Source of the DNA: Stachybotrys elegans
Taxonomy: Eukaryota > Ascomycota > Sordariomycetes > Hypocreales > Stachybotryaceae
Direction: 5' to 3'
Assembly (NCBI GenBank): GCA_020746835.1
Contig: JAGPNK010000008.1
Span: forward strand, 1,922,001 to 1,986,000
Length of the DNA: 64,000 nucleotides
Numbering within the stretch: position 1 is the stretch's first letter; the number at the start of each line of letters is the position of its first letter. A model generated the notes under the pieces. The model had not been told where the DNA came from, searched no databases, and saw only the letters and a program-made list of their open reading frames with translations. The position numbers and the translations under genes are program-made. Of this stretch, positions 11,649 to 22,401 are shown one piece after another.

Positions 11649-14017
11649 TCAACTCATGGCCGCCGCTTCGTTCTCCATCTCGGCGAACAGCCCAAATGCC
11701 TTGGGCGCACGTCAGTTTTTAGTCTGGTGGATAGCGAGATAATGGCGCCGTTTCTTACCGATGAATCCAGCTGCAGCCAGTCCGTTGCCTGCCATTGACT
11801 CAGCGGGTTGAGGAGCGACGAGTACGTGTACTCTGGGTGGTCCTCGAACAGCGTGTCAAAGTCGTTGTCTAGGAGATCCAGCACGCCGCCGTTGTGCTCG
11901 TCTCCGTTCACGAGGCCCTGGTCTTGATCCTGCACTCCGGCGTGCAGGCGCGCGTGTCCTGGCAAGGAGCCGTGCCGCGCCTCGATCCGGAGCTCCTCAA
12001 TAATGATACTGTACCTATGGCTCACGGACTCGCAAGACGTCGCCTTGGTCAGGTGGCTCTGGCACCGCTCCGCCAGGTTCAGGAGGGCCTGCCTCTCCTC
12101 GGTCAGCTGCGTCGCCTTCTGCTGAATCTCCCAGACGTAGACGACGGCCAGGGCGCAAAAGGTGACGTAGGGCGTCCACCACAGGATGCAAAACGGCACC
12201 GCCTTGTTGGAGAACATGGCGTCGATGGTCTCGAGCGCCGCCTTGGCCACCTCGATGCACTCCGTCACGCGCTCGCGCGACTCGACGCCATCAGCACCGC
12301 CCGCCTGGTCGAGCAGAAACGGCCGGTTGACGTGCATGACGGCGTGGAAGTACGCCAGCTTCAGCGCCGTGGCTTGTCGTCCGAATATCGGGATCAGGCT
12401 GGATGGCCGCACGGTTCCGAGATAGGGCGGGAGTTCCCGCCGCCACGCGTGCAGCCTGTAGGTGAGCCTTTGTGCAGCGGCGAGCCTGTCTGCCTCGCTC
12501 ATGGGTCTCAGTGAGTATACCTCCCGAGACGTTTCATCAAGAAACTGAGCGATTCTTATCCTTGTTAGGGCTTATAGTGAAGGAGGGGGTTCGGTACCAA
12601 CTTTGCATGAAATATGAGCGAGTCAATGTGACAATCCACCTGCGGCTCAGCAAACGAAGGCCCTTCGGCCGTCATATCATCGTCATTAACGCGTTCCGGA
12701 AAGTCCTGGTCAACATCGTCGCTGTGGTAGAATCGGGGCCTGCCAAACACCACGGACAGATACTTGTCTATCGTGTACGACACCCAGTACACCCGTTTCC
12801 TGCACTCAAAGGTTATGTAGTCCATGTTGGGCGTTCGCGTCCCGCTCGACTTGTGCCGCGCCGACTTGCGATGGAGACCTAAAGCCGACACAATCGGCAC
12901 CGTGCAGCCAAAGACATACCACGCCTGGTTCATGCGAGACGACTGCAGGAGGTAGAGGACCTGCAGCAGTCGAGCCTGCACGGATTCCAGCCGCGGAAGT
13001 CCCGTCTCGGCGCCTGTCAGCTCCATCGAAGTGCCAAAATACTGCTCGCTCTGCTGCAGCCCGTCGGTTGTCTGCTGGCCGTGTTGCGAAGGCTGCGTCT
13101 TGGACTGCCGCAGGCTGGCTATGGCCAGTATGTTGACAATAATGGCCGCCTTGGCGTGATTTATACCGCTATACAGCGGGATGCCAGTCTGGAAGTTGTG
13201 CAGAACCATCTGAAACCACGACAGACACTGCTGGCGGTTCAACAAGCGGTACGTCACGACGCAGTTCTCAAAGTAAAACTCAAACAGCTGCTCGGCCGAC
13301 GCCGGGTTCGCAAACATCAGGTCCCGGCCGCCCGTGGCCGTGAAGGGCCTGTCCCCGGCCTGCATGAGTGGCTGCGTCTGCTCCGAGTCGGCATGCAGGT
13401 TGGGGAGGTGCTTCTGGGACTGCAGCGCCAGCTTCTTCCACGCCCGGTGGATGAAGGTCAGGTTGGACGTGGAGTCGACGAGCTGCCCCTGAATCTCTGC
13501 TGTGCCGAGCCCAGGGGAGATGCGGGTTGTTTGAGAGGGCTTGGTGGGATTGTCTTTGCTGCTTTGAGTGGCTTGTCTAATACGTGTCAACCTACTGCCC
13601 AACAATCAGGAGAGAGACTTACACGCCAGCAGCTCCTTCGCCCACCGCACTGGATCGTTCTGTATTCACTGAGACAGGCTTTGGTGGCTTGCCCCGTCTG
13701 TACTGGGCATCATATTGACAGGACAGATTCTTCTTGGTGCAAGTGCTGCAGGGAATCGTGCCGGTACACTTGAGCTTCTTGCCCTTGCAGTAATCGCATG
13801 CACGGCTAACCTTGGACGCCTTGCGACGATTCGGAAACCCATCTGGCGTTTCCAAGCTCCCCTCTGAGGGCCGCTTGGAGCGAGCCCTCGAGGACGGTAT
13901 ATCTAATTCTCGCGATGATGCATCAGAGGCTGGTGTAAGCCCAGCCAGGGAGAGCGGCTGGTCGGGTCCGGGACTGGCCATGGCGTTTCCGGGAGAGAGA
14001 GATGATTCTCCGGGCAT
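11649..14017 (-). CDS. Zn2Cys6 fungal-specific transcription factor
   Basis: Four exons on the minus strand: 13623-14017, 12598-13576, 11759-12544 and 11649-11699 (736 aa). The first intron is short (46 bp; GTAAGT donor, TAG acceptor). The last exon adds only 16 residues (AFGLFAEMENEAAAMS). The zinc cluster ACDYCKGKKLKC...CSTC...C lies near residues 73-101, after a Ser/Pro-rich start and a basic RARSKRP stretch. The middle homology (fungal_trans) domain contains FEFYFENCVVTYRLLNRQQC and the YWVSYTIDKYLS signature. It acts in the nucleus. It is upstream of, and on the same strand as, the aldolase gene at 14496-15422, close to the divergent permease, so it could be the pathway regulator of that group. 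The function is inferred from position only. Confidence 0.85.
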
Positions 14018-14495
14018 GAGGCGCTCCCAGCCTAGGGTGATTCGGGAGCAAGGGCAGGAACTCGGAAATGCAGAGGGATGTGGGGGAGGACTCGGATTTA
14101 TACCCCAGCTTGCGAGTCAGCTTGGTGAGGGGAAATCGTGGGGAACCAGACACTTGAGCCAGTAGTCCGTCAGCTACCCGGTCAATCCGGAACATGCCAC
14201 TGCAGTAGTGCCTGACTGGCGGCTGGGCTACCATGGTTCCATACACAATAGTCATGAGGAGAATAAACAGGAGAAGTGACATGAAGATGACGTGAAGCTG
14301 TGGTAAAGATCATGATTTGTTCTTGGTGGATGGCAGGATCCAACATGATGGCATGGTGTTTTGATTGTTCTACAATGGACCTCTACAGTAAAGGGTGTAA
14401 TTTTAAACTTTTTTTATTAACAGCAGTTTATCTACTCGAAAGTTTCACGAAATACGCCTATGGTATGCTGTGTTGTGCAGTCTTATGTACATGGA
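14018..14495. promoter_or_regulatory. Intergenic region between regulator and aldolase
   Basis: About 480 bp: promoter of the minus-strand regulator and 3' flank of the minus-strand aldolase gene. Near 14398-14420 there is an A/T-rich stretch. No gene is seen. Confidence 0.4.
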
Positions 14496-15422
14496 TTATG
14501 CCACTCTTGGCAGAGACGCCGAGGTAATGGCAGCGTGGATCTCCTCTGCGGCTCCCTCGGGGAGAGGCAGTAGTGGCGATCGTACCGTGGCATGGTTCAG
14601 GATACCCCTGGCAACGAGCGCATGCTTGAGAGCCACGGTGCCCTCCATGTGGGAGCCGCGGTGGTACACCGACTTGGTGACGGGGAGCAGCTGGTCGTGG
14701 ATCTCGCGGGCGCGCTTGTAGTCCTTGGCCTTGCCGGCCTCGATGAGCTGGATCAGCGGCTCCGGGGCGATGTTGCCGTAGCCGACGAGCATGCCGTCGA
14801 CGTCAAAGGCAGTGTGGAGGAGGTACTCGTCGTGGCACGTCAGGACGGGCACGTTGGGGCGCTCGCGGCGGAAGACGGGGATCTCCGTGTCCCAGCGGCG
14901 CATGTTGCGCACGCCGTTCTTCATGGCGATGACGCCGGGCAGGGCGGCAATGTCGAGCAGGGTCTGGAGGTTGTAGGTTGCCTTGGTGTTGTCGGGGTAC
15001 TGGAAGAGGATGAGGGGCAGCTTGGAGACCTCGTAGACGCGCCTGTAGCGGTCCTGGGGCGCGCCGGGCTGGTATCCGAAGCGCAGCCACCCGTGCGAAG
15101 GGTACAGCAGGCCGGCCTGGGCACCGGCGTCGACGGCGCGCTTGGCCTCGAGGGCGGCGACCTCGGTGCCCTCGCCCGTGATGCCGGCAATGATGGGGAT
15201 CTTGTTGTCGACGGACTTGACAAAGGCCTTGATGACGCTCACTTGCTCCTCCTGGGTGAGAAAGGTGCCCTCGCCAGCGTGGCCGAGCACGACGAGGCCC
15301 TTGACGCCCTCGATGCTGCCGAGCCAGGAGCCGAGACGCTGGATGGCGTCATAGTCGACCTGGCCGTCCTCGGTGAAGGGAGTGACGGGGGCGGGGACGA
15401 GACCCTTGAGATCGATGGACAT
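14496..15422 (-). CDS. Dihydrodipicolinate synthase (DapA/NAL)-family aldolase
   Basis: A single exon of 308 aa; the ATG at 15422 gives MSIDLKGLVPAPVTPF, the usual start of the family. The TIM-barrel family forms a Schiff base with a 2-keto acid. Visible active-site residues are Lys168 (GVIAMKNG) as Schiff-base lysine, Tyr142 (LFQYPDNT) as the catalytic tyrosine, and the GHAGEG loop (47-52) in place of the usual G-T/S-T-G-E. Fungi lack the DapA lysine route, so members usually cleave or form 2-keto-3-deoxy sugar acids or related keto acids to give pyruvate plus an aldehyde (for example the D-galacturonate aldolase LGA1). The exact substrate is not visible. It is divergent from an ACS-type permease and next to a Zn2Cys6 regulator, suggesting a small uptake-and-cleavage group. 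A TATAAA lies on its strand at 15571-15576. Confidence 0.85.
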   Translation of the reverse strand: MSIDLKGLVPAPVTPFTEDGQVDYDAIQRLGSWLGSIEGVKGLVVLGHAGEGTFLTQEEQVSVIKAFVKSVDNKIPIIAGITGEGTEVAALEAKRAVDAGAQAGLLYPSHGWLRFGYQPGAPQDRYRRVYEVSKLPLILFQYPDNTKATYNLQTLLDIAALPGVIAMKNGVRNMRRWDTEIPVFRRERPNVPVLTCHDEYLLHTAFDVDGMLVGYGNIAPEPLIQLIEAGKAKDYKRAREIHDQLLPVTKSVYHRGSHMEGTVALKHALVARGILNHATVRSPLLPLPEGAAEEIHAAITSASLPRVA

Positions 15423-15673
15423 TTTGACGGAAGAGTGATTGAGTGAGACTGGATGATGGTGGAAGATGTTGGAAGTTGATGGTGGAGGAGAATGGTTGAG
15501 TAGAGTGTTGTGATGATTGTGATGGTTGTGATGTCTTCCAAATCTGGCATATCGACATCTTTTCGACATCTTTATAACTTCTTCCCTCGACTCCAGATCG
15601 TCGCCTTTCGGCTTCAACAACTCAGTCTCCGGCGGTTTCACCCACGTTTCCGTGACGCCTCAGCTCGGACTCT

Positions 15674-15813
15674 CGGATTAGGGAGTCCATCGAACCCGGA
15701 TTGTCGAGTAAATAGCCCAGAGCACACCCAATCCACCAGGGTCCGCCACCCGGATTTCCCAGCCCGGATTCTCGGATTCCTCTCGACCCACCTCACGATG
15801 GAGATGCCGGATT
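15674..15813 (+). promoter_or_regulatory. Six direct CGGATT repeats
   Basis: Copies start at 15674, 15697, 15751, 15765, 15773 and 15808, all in the same orientation, mostly extended to (C/T)CGGATT. Each carries a CGG triplet, the half-site recognised by Zn2Cys6 proteins. Six same-strand copies in 140 bp is far above chance expectation. Likely binding sites for a pathway regulator; this is inferred. Confidence 0.55.
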
Positions 15814-15970
15814 TGCAGGACGCACCAACGGCCAATAAAAGGGCCCAGCAGCGGCGGGAACTAGCTAGTTTGGGTTCTCCGAGGTTCAGCTCTCCTCGGG
15901 GAAGACGAGCCTAGTCGAAAACCACGCCGTTCTCGACCGTTTCCCCGACCACCAGGCCAATTTTCCCCTT

Positions 15971-16025
15971 CCCCACGATGACCGCAGAGTCTGGGGAACC
16001 TGGGGTCGTAGGTCTTGTCGTGGGG
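15971..16025. promoter_or_regulatory. Cluster of CreA-type (SYGGRG) sites with inverted repeat
   Basis: Within 55 bp there are CCCCAC (15971, minus-strand site), CTGGGG (15991), CTGGGG (16000) and GTGGGG (16020). All fit the Aspergillus CreA consensus SYGGRG. TTCCCCACGA (15969-15978) and TCGTGGGGAA (16018-16027) form a perfect 10-nt inverted repeat. They sit 15-75 bp upstream of the permease TATA box, fitting carbon catabolite repression. Confidence 0.55.
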
Positions 16026-16137
16026 AACGGTTCAGAGCTGATATAAAGCAACTCCTGGTCCCTTGGATCCATCTTCCTTCCTTCTCCATCCTCCACCACC
16101 TCCTGGTCCTCTCAATACAGTCCTTTGTGTCCTCACC

Positions 16138-17923
16138 ATGGCTGACAATCGAATCTCTGCGGACGGCTACGCCGACGAGAAGGCCGAAGTCAAGCATCAT
16201 GAGCGTCAGACGGGCGGGATGATGACGGCGGAGGACTTTGAGTTTCTCGACAACTTTCCCGAGGAGAGGAAGAAGAAGATTCTTCGAAAGATTGACGTGA
16301 GTCGTCCACTCTTGTCCAAATATTCATGTCGGTTCTAACCGTTACAGTGGCGTCTGGTTCCCATGCTGGTGCTTCTCTATCTTGTTGCCTACCTTGACAA
16401 GACCAACATCGGTGGGTAAAGGCGTCTCACAGGTTCGCAATTGCTGACATTGTGCAAGGAAATGCAAAGATTGAGGGCATGACTGTCGACCTCGGCCTTC
16501 ATGGCATTCAGTACAACGTTGCGGTGGCCATCTTCTTCATCCCCTTCATTCTCTGTGGTACGTACAAAGCTCTACCGGCCCATGAGCCTGCTGACATTGG
16601 TGTAGAGGTCCCCTCCAACATGATTCTTCACAAGTTACACCGACCCTCCTGGTACATTGGCGGCCTTGTCTTTACCTGGGGCACCATCATGACCTTGACT
16701 GGCGTTGTGCAAAACTATGCCGGCCTGTTGGCCATCCGATTCTTGCTCGGTATCTTTGAGTAAACCGCCCTTCATCTCAGTACAAAACATTATACTAATA
16801 TAGTATTCAGGGCCGGTTTCCTGCCTGGAGCCATTCTCATCATCTCCAACTGGTATCTCCCCAACGAGACGCAGACCCGAATCGCGATTCTATACACGTC
16901 GGCCGCCACCGGAGGTGCTTTCTCGGGTCTCTTGGCCTTTGCCATTGCCAAGATGGACGGCATGGCGGGCCTGGAGGGCTGGCGATGGATCTTCATCCTC
17001 GAGGGCATCTTCACCGTCGTCGTCGCCGCCATGTGCTTCACCTTCCTCTGCGACACACCCGCCCTGTCGCATGGCTGGCTCGAGCCCGACGAGATCCGCT
17101 ACCTCGAGCTCCGCCAGCTGAGCCGCCGCCTGACGACGCCCGGCGACTACAAGGACAACGACAGCCACTTCAACTGGGCCGTCTTCAAGGACATCTTCTG
17201 CGACTACAAGATCTACCTCTTGACCTTTGCCAACTGGTCCAACGCGGTGCCCAATTACGCCATGAAGTTCACCATGCCGACCATCCTCCGGGGCATGGGC
17301 TACACCTCGTCGAATGCGCAGCTGATGACGATCCCCCCGTACATGATTGGTGCTATTTCGGCCTACGTCTTTGCCGTTTTCGCGGACCGCCAGTCCTGGA
17401 GATACCCCTTCCTCGTGGGGCCTCAGATTTGCGTACTCACGTCCTTTATCATTCTCATTGCCACGTCGGGCAATGTCGAGAACAATATTGCGCTCAACTA
17501 CTTTGCCGTGTGCCTGGCTTGCTTTGGGTAAGAAGGTAGCCATCTATATTTTAACGGTTTACTGACTTTAGTAGAATGTATCCCATTCTTCCCGGCGTGA
17601 ATGCTTGGAACGTCGCCAACACACCTGGACCAACCAAGCGATCCGTCAACATTGGACTTCTCATCTGCATCGGCAACATTGGAGGTCTGATTGGATCTTA
17701 CATTTATCTCGACAGCGAGGCTCCGCGCTACCCGACGGGCTACGGTACTTCTCTCTCCTTTGCCGGAGCGGGCATCGTTGCGGCGTCGCTCCTCGAGTTC
17801 CTTTTGGCCAGAGGCAACGCCCGCAAGGCTCGGATGACGGAGGCTGAGATCCGCGAGAAGTACTCGCAGGAGGAGCTTCAACGCATGGGAGAGAAGAGCC
17901 CTCTATTCAAGTATGCTTTGTAA
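16138..17923 (+). CDS. MFS permease, anion:cation symporter (ACS/Dal5-TNA1-like) family
   Basis: Six exons: 16138-16296, 16348-16411, 16459-16557, 16606-16759, 16811-17527, 17575-17923 (513 aa). All junctions keep frame and use GT-AG ends. Family features: a cytosolic N-terminus ending KKILRKIDWRLVP, TM1 LVAYLDKTNIGNAKIEGM, the EVPSNMILHKL motif after TM2, GRFLLG-like RFLLGIFEAGFLPG in TM4, and the PGVNAWNVAN/TKRS region around TM10-11. The ACS family imports organic anions and vitamins (allantoate, nicotinate, sugar acids) with protons at the plasma membrane. Position opposite a keto-acid aldolase suggests uptake of that enzyme's sugar-acid or carboxylate precursor; this is inferred. The last acceptor could be either of two nearby TAG sites; the one giving CFGMYPILPG was preferred. 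Confidence 0.88.
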
Positions 17924-18949
17924 ATGTTCCTACATCGCGCTGTTATATAGGCTCCACGGTGGAGTGTACAGTAGTCTTCCATATTCAGAGCCAATATTAT
18001 GAATGAGTTATGAGCGCTGTCTGTTTCTCCTATCGAATTGCCTGTGTTAATACGTATAAATGCGACAAAGCGTTATAGATTGTTAATGCACAGAACCGAA
18101 ACTATTAAATTTTGTGCTGACCAAAGAGAACCTCGAAAAGCAAAACAAAACAAAAGGAAAGAAAATCAATTAAAAGAAAGAGAGTTGTCAATCCAGAGTC
18201 ATAAGTTGGTTCTACTACGCAGTGAATTTCATGGCGATCATTCCTCGATATAGGGTAGGATGAGGCCAAGTATGAGTTGGACACAGATTGACTCTGTATG
18301 GGCATTTTATACGAAGCAGGGGTCAGTCAGACTGGGCAAATTGAATCCCTATCAACAGAGGTCGTTATCATCAGGGATTGTTGAATGGTTCCTTGTGGCG
18401 CAGTAATACCACACCATTGATCCACCCCTAACGTTCAGGAACCCGCAAAAAGGTAAAAGGCAAAACATACAACAGCCGGTGTTCGCTGGTCGTCACCGAC
18501 CCAACTACTAATCTGCCGCTTGCCTGCTTAATTAAGGGAGAGCGGACGGGATCCCATGGTCTCAGGTAGCTATGGTCGTATGTGACAGCTTTGGAAGCAA
18601 TTCAGTATTTATTTCCCAGAATGGTTGCGAGGTTGAAGTTGAAGGATTGCTGTGGATACGGAATGAGCCGTCCTCCCGCCAATATGGATGCCTTTAATAT
18701 GTTGGCTGTATAGGCGGGCTCAGCCACACTTACTAGCAGGCAAGGCGCTCTCGAGGCGCAGTGTTGGCTCTGGTGGTGCCTCCGAGGCGGAAGCTCATCT
18801 GACTCACCTAGACCTGATCCGGGAATGAATCATCGCCGGTGTGGTATCATTTCGTATCTGGCTCGTTGTCTTGTTGGGTATAAGTATGCAAGACAACCTC
18901 CATTCGCTCCCACTCATCTCTTGTTTCCTACATTGCAACTACCATCATC
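17924..18949. promoter_or_regulatory. Intergenic region with TATA-like box before the vWA-RBR gene
   Basis: About 1 kb: permease 3' flank, an A-rich purine stretch (about 18125-18185), and the promoter of the next gene. TATAAGTA at 18879-18886 lies about 70 bp before the ATG at 18950. No further gene is seen. Confidence 0.45.
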
Positions 18950-21900
18950 ATGGCCGCGCATCAAGGCCAAGGCCACCAGGCCTACGATCTTCTCATCATC
19001 CTCGATGGCACCGGATCGATGAGCAGCTATGTTAGAGGCCTCAACCGCTCCCTCCCCCAGATCCTCGGCATGGCCGCCTTGACAGATTGCTTCCAGCGCA
19101 TTGGCGTGATAGCATACCGCGACTACTGTGTCAAGAACAGCAGAGACATCGTCGAGTGGTCGGGATGGTGTTCTCCCTCTGGCACGTATACTGCCCCCGA
19201 CCTGGTGCCGCAGCATAAGGTCCTCGAGATGGCAGGCAGGATTCGGACCATGGCAAACCTCGACTGGGACGAGGCAGCAAAGACCGGGCTGGCTTTCGCC
19301 CACAGCAAGATGCGAGCCGATGCCACCACCATTATCCTGTTTTACACTGATGCTGCCCCTCATTTCCGGAGCGTCGGAGGACCCAACTGCTCCGAGGAAA
19401 TAGACATTCTCAGCTCTCCCAACAGCTATGGCGGATCTGGTCCTCTCTTCCTCGACTGGGTCCAGGCTGCTTGGACGCTCAAGTCGGGGCCCAAGAAAGC
19501 CGCCGTCTACAGCATTCTGTCCGATGGGTACACGTACAATCTAAGCCCATACCTCTACCTGTCAACAGTGACGGACGGGTCCTTCTTCACCATGCAGAAG
19601 CCCGACGCAGACGCAATATCTCGTATGACGCTGAACATTCTGCTTACATGGATGCACGTCGAAGGCCTCGCCACCCAGAACGATGTCCTCCTCGGCACGG
19701 CCATCAAGTACAAGTCATCGGACGGCATCGACACGATATCGAATGAGAACGATCGCCGTCCCCTCAAGCGCTTTTTCGCCAAAAGCAATCAGGCAAGCTT
19801 CGAAGCCTCAGTCAACAGCAACACTGAGCGCACCTCGGTCACCATCACCACCATGCCCAGCATAATGCTTCAGCGCGGACCAGCCATTGACTTGGTAGCG
19901 CGCTACAAGTCAGACCACGTCTATCGAGAACTTGTTGTCGCTCAACTGCATGACATCATCAGCGCAGACGTCACCGCCATAACCGTCAACCCTGTCTTTG
20001 GGACGCTTTGGCGAACCGTGTGCAGGGACCGCAAGAACGAGGCCCGCAATCAGCTCGTCACGCTGTTTGGATCACAGGTGGCCCTGATTGAGAGCGACAC
20101 CCAAAGGGCCTTCCTGGAAGCTTGGCTCGAAGAATCATATGACTATGCGGGCGAAATTGAAGAGGCGCTGGAGTCGCTTCCCAAGGAAAAGCGCTTCCCT
20201 GCCGTATACCTGGACCGCAATCTGAAATTCACCGGGTGCGGGCAAGATCTCAGACGCCCTACCGATTTTACACGGAAGGAGCTGCTTGAGATTGCGAGAT
20301 CCTGCAACCCTGTGATTCTTGGACGCCTGGGCAAGGTCCTCACGCAACTCGTGTTCGTTCAGCGAGAGCAGGACGTCCCAGACCGCTCCAAGGCTGGGCC
20401 TGAACAGTCGGCCCTCATCCCCCTGGCTCTAGCCGAGGAAGAGCACGGGTACAAGTTCTGGAGCTTCCTGCTTCACACGGTTCTCCCGGGGACACAGCTC
20501 GCACAGCGTCCAGCCGCGCTGTTGGCCGCCTTGACTCTGCGCCTGGGCATTGCGCCGCTCAGGGCAGTGGCCGAGAGCGAACTGCTTCGCTATAGGGACC
20601 ATTGGAATACTCTAGAAATACCCGAGAACTGGAGCATAGAATGCCTGGGCCTGCTACTTGACGCTGACCAGGACCATCGGCAGCGAATGGAGAGCGACAC
20701 TACCCAGAGAAAGCCGCATGTTTCCCTACTCAGAGAGGCGGATCGCAGCTTGTTCAGAACCCTGGTAGACTACAAGATGCTGGAGCTCAACCTGCTGACG
20801 ACGCTCAGTGCCAGAGTTGGCTGGACTCCCGATAAGAGCATGGTGGCTCTGGGACCAGTTGCCGTTTGCTCAAGGTGCAAGTTTCCTCGATCCGTCACCG
20901 TCATGACCGATGAACAAATCTGCGGACTGTGCGCAAGATCGTGCAGCTGCCCAGTATGCACAGCGTCCGGGATACAGGACATAAACAAGTGGCTGCTCGT
21001 CAACGTCAGCGAGGCGCATGATGAGCGCACCGAGGTTTGCTGGGTCGAATGTAGCCGCAAAGCATGCCGGGCGCAGTACGTCGTGTACCATCCAAAGAAC
21101 CTCAAAGGAGAGGCAAAATGCTTTTACTGCCGACACGAGGGTGAGCAAAGCAAGGGCGAGGCACCCACGGTTCAATGTTCGACGTGCATGAACCACATCA
21201 TCTGGCCCAAAGCGCATCGTCCCAGCGGTTTCGACGACAGCCAGTTCCGGTGCTACGCATGCGTCTCGGGCATCAGCAGCGTTGTGATGAAGGAGACGAA
21301 TGCAAAGTTGCTGGCCAAGGAGAATGGCACCAACTGGCTGGTTCGGAACGACGAGCGCGCCATCCCTACGCTATTCGCCGGGCAGTCAATGTTCAAGACT
21401 GCCTCTGGCGTCGATCTGGATAGATTTAGCAGGGATGTCGCGCTGTTCCCTACCACCGGGGATCGTCTCACTCTCTCGGGCAAACTGGTGCAGAATGAGC
21501 AAGATGTCAAGGCCAACCTCAGAAACTGGGTTGTTTCTCGGCAGGTTGAGACTGGCACTTGCAGCCTTTGCTTTTCCGAAGACAAGAAAGCCAACCTCCA
21601 CAGGGCCTGCGGCCGCTCGGGTTGCCATCAGCTCGTCTGCGATGGCTGCAGAAATTCATGGTATGGCATGAACCGAGCAGGGCACATCATCAATGTCCCT
21701 GCGCTATGCTGCCCATTCTGCAGACGGCTGCCCGCTGGCAAGGTCATCCACAAATTCGACCTCGTCTGGCTAGGTGGACTGCGTGCAGCCGTGGAAGAGG
21801 CCAGCACTTGGATCTATGGCTGGTGCGTTGCATGTGGTTATGCGCGGCAATACATGGAAAGAGTGTGTGGCACAGGGGAAGCGCCAGTGGAGGATCAATG

Positions 21901-22204
21901 GAAATGCGAGGAGTGTATCGAGAAAGAGGCGTACGAGGAGTCTGCTCAAGAAGATGTCGTTTGTCGCAATCACCGTTACCGGGAGTGCCCGGCGTGCGGC
22001 GTTATGACATCCAAACTTAGCGGCTGCGATCACATCTCGTGTCCTTGCGGAGCTCATTGGTGTTGGAGTTGTGGCTGGCAGGAACCTCCTGACGGAGAAT
22101 TTCCAGAAGGACAGGGGGTATATGACCACATGTATCAGAAGCATTACGGGATCTGGAATCCGGGAGAAGAAGAAGATGAATGGGAGGACAATCAGGTTGA
22201 GTAG
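18950..22204 (+). CDS. von Willebrand A-domain protein with RING/IBR-type (RBR-like) C-terminus
   Basis: A single long exon of 1084 aa. Residues 12-220 form a vWA domain with MIDAS signature DGTGS (D19-x-T21-x-S23) and the downstream IGVIAYRDY strand. The middle (about 250-630) is unassigned. From about residue 640 the protein is Cys-rich: CSRCKFP...CGLC...CPVC, then CWVECSRKACRAQY...CFYC, then CSTC...CYAC. From about 870 it looks like a RING-between-RING unit: CSLC...CDGC...CPFC (RING1-like), CVACGY...CEEC (IBR-like), and CPACGVMTSKLSGC...CPCGAHWCWSCG (about 1013-1043), the typical IBR/RING2 zinc-ligand pattern. In RBR ligases RING2 carries a catalytic Cys that accepts ubiquitin. A metal-dependent substrate-binding vWA joined to an E3 is a plausible reading. 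It is probably intracellular, with no TM or signal peptide. E3 activity is inferred. Confidence 0.75.
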   Translation: MAAHQGQGHQAYDLLIILDGTGSMSSYVRGLNRSLPQILGMAALTDCFQRIGVIAYRDYCVKNSRDIVEWSGWCSPSGTYTAPDLVPQHKVLEMAGRIRTMANLDWDEAAKTGLAFAHSKMRADATTIILFYTDAAPHFRSVGGPNCSEEIDILSSPNSYGGSGPLFLDWVQAAWTLKSGPKKAAVYSILSDGYTYNLSPYLYLSTVTDGSFFTMQKPDADAISRMTLNILLTWMHVEGLATQNDVLLGTAIKYKSSDGIDTISNENDRRPLKRFFAKSNQASFEASVNSNTERTSVTITTMPSIMLQRGPAIDLVARYKSDHVYRELVVAQLHDIISADVTAITVNPVFGTLWRTVCRDRKNEARNQLVTLFGSQVALIESDTQRAFLEAWLEESYDYAGEIEEALESLPKEKRFPAVYLDRNLKFTGCGQDLRRPTDFTRKELLEIARSCNPVILGRLGKVLTQLVFVQREQDVPDRSKAGPEQSALIPLALAEEEHGYKFWSFLLHTVLPGTQLAQRPAALLAALTLRLGIAPLRAVAESELLRYRDHWNTLEIPENWSIECLGLLLDADQDHRQRMESDTTQRKPHVSLLREADRSLFRTLVDYKMLELNLLTTLSARVGWTPDKSMVALGPVAVCSRCKFPRSVTVMTDEQICGLCARSCSCPVCTASGIQDINKWLLVNVSEAHDERTEVCWVECSRKACRAQYVVYHPKNLKGEAKCFYCRHEGEQSKGEAPTVQCSTCMNHIIWPKAHRPSGFDDSQFRCYACVSGISSVVMKETNAKLLAKENGTNWLVRNDERAIPTLFAGQSMFKTASGVDLDRFSRDVALFPTTGDRLTLSGKLVQNEQDVKANLRNWVVSRQVETGTCSLCFSEDKKANLHRACGRSGCHQLVCDGCRNSWYGMNRAGHIINVPALCCPFCRRLPAGKVIHKFDLVWLGGLRAAVEEASTWIYGWCVACGYARQYMERVCGTGEAPVEDQWKCEECIEKEAYEESAQEDVVCRNHRYRECPACGVMTSKLSGCDHISCPCGAHWCWSCGWQEPPDGEFPEGQGVYDHMYQKHYGIWNPGEEEDEWEDNQVE

Positions 22205-22401
22205 GTGGTAGCGAAGACGCCGTTCTGTTAAACTATTAGTACTGTCGATGCATTCAGATATCAAGACTATACATTCCATGCATAATCTTTTGTGATTATC
22301 CCCCTACTATTTAATACACTATCTCATGAGTCCTAAATGAATGTTGCGGCTGAAGCGGTGCTTGTGACTGCATATATCAGATGAGGTTGTACTTGTATCT
22401 T

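Larger units (their letters stand above)
15423..16137. promoter_or_regulatory. Shared divergent promoter of aldolase and permease
   Basis: This 715-bp region separates the two start codons. TATA-like boxes face each way: TATAAA on the minus strand at 15571-15576 and TATAAA on the plus strand at 16042-16047. Between them lie six direct CGGATT copies (15674-15813) and a cluster of CreA-consensus sites (15971-16025), listed separately. The layout suggests joint specific induction and carbon repression of both genes. Confidence 0.6.

Noticed and set aside
13595..13622. 28-bp intron option in the second Zn2Cys6 regulator
   Set aside because: It keeps frame but is shorter than any plausible spliceosomal intron; the TAG acceptor at 13577 (46 bp) also keeps frame and was used.
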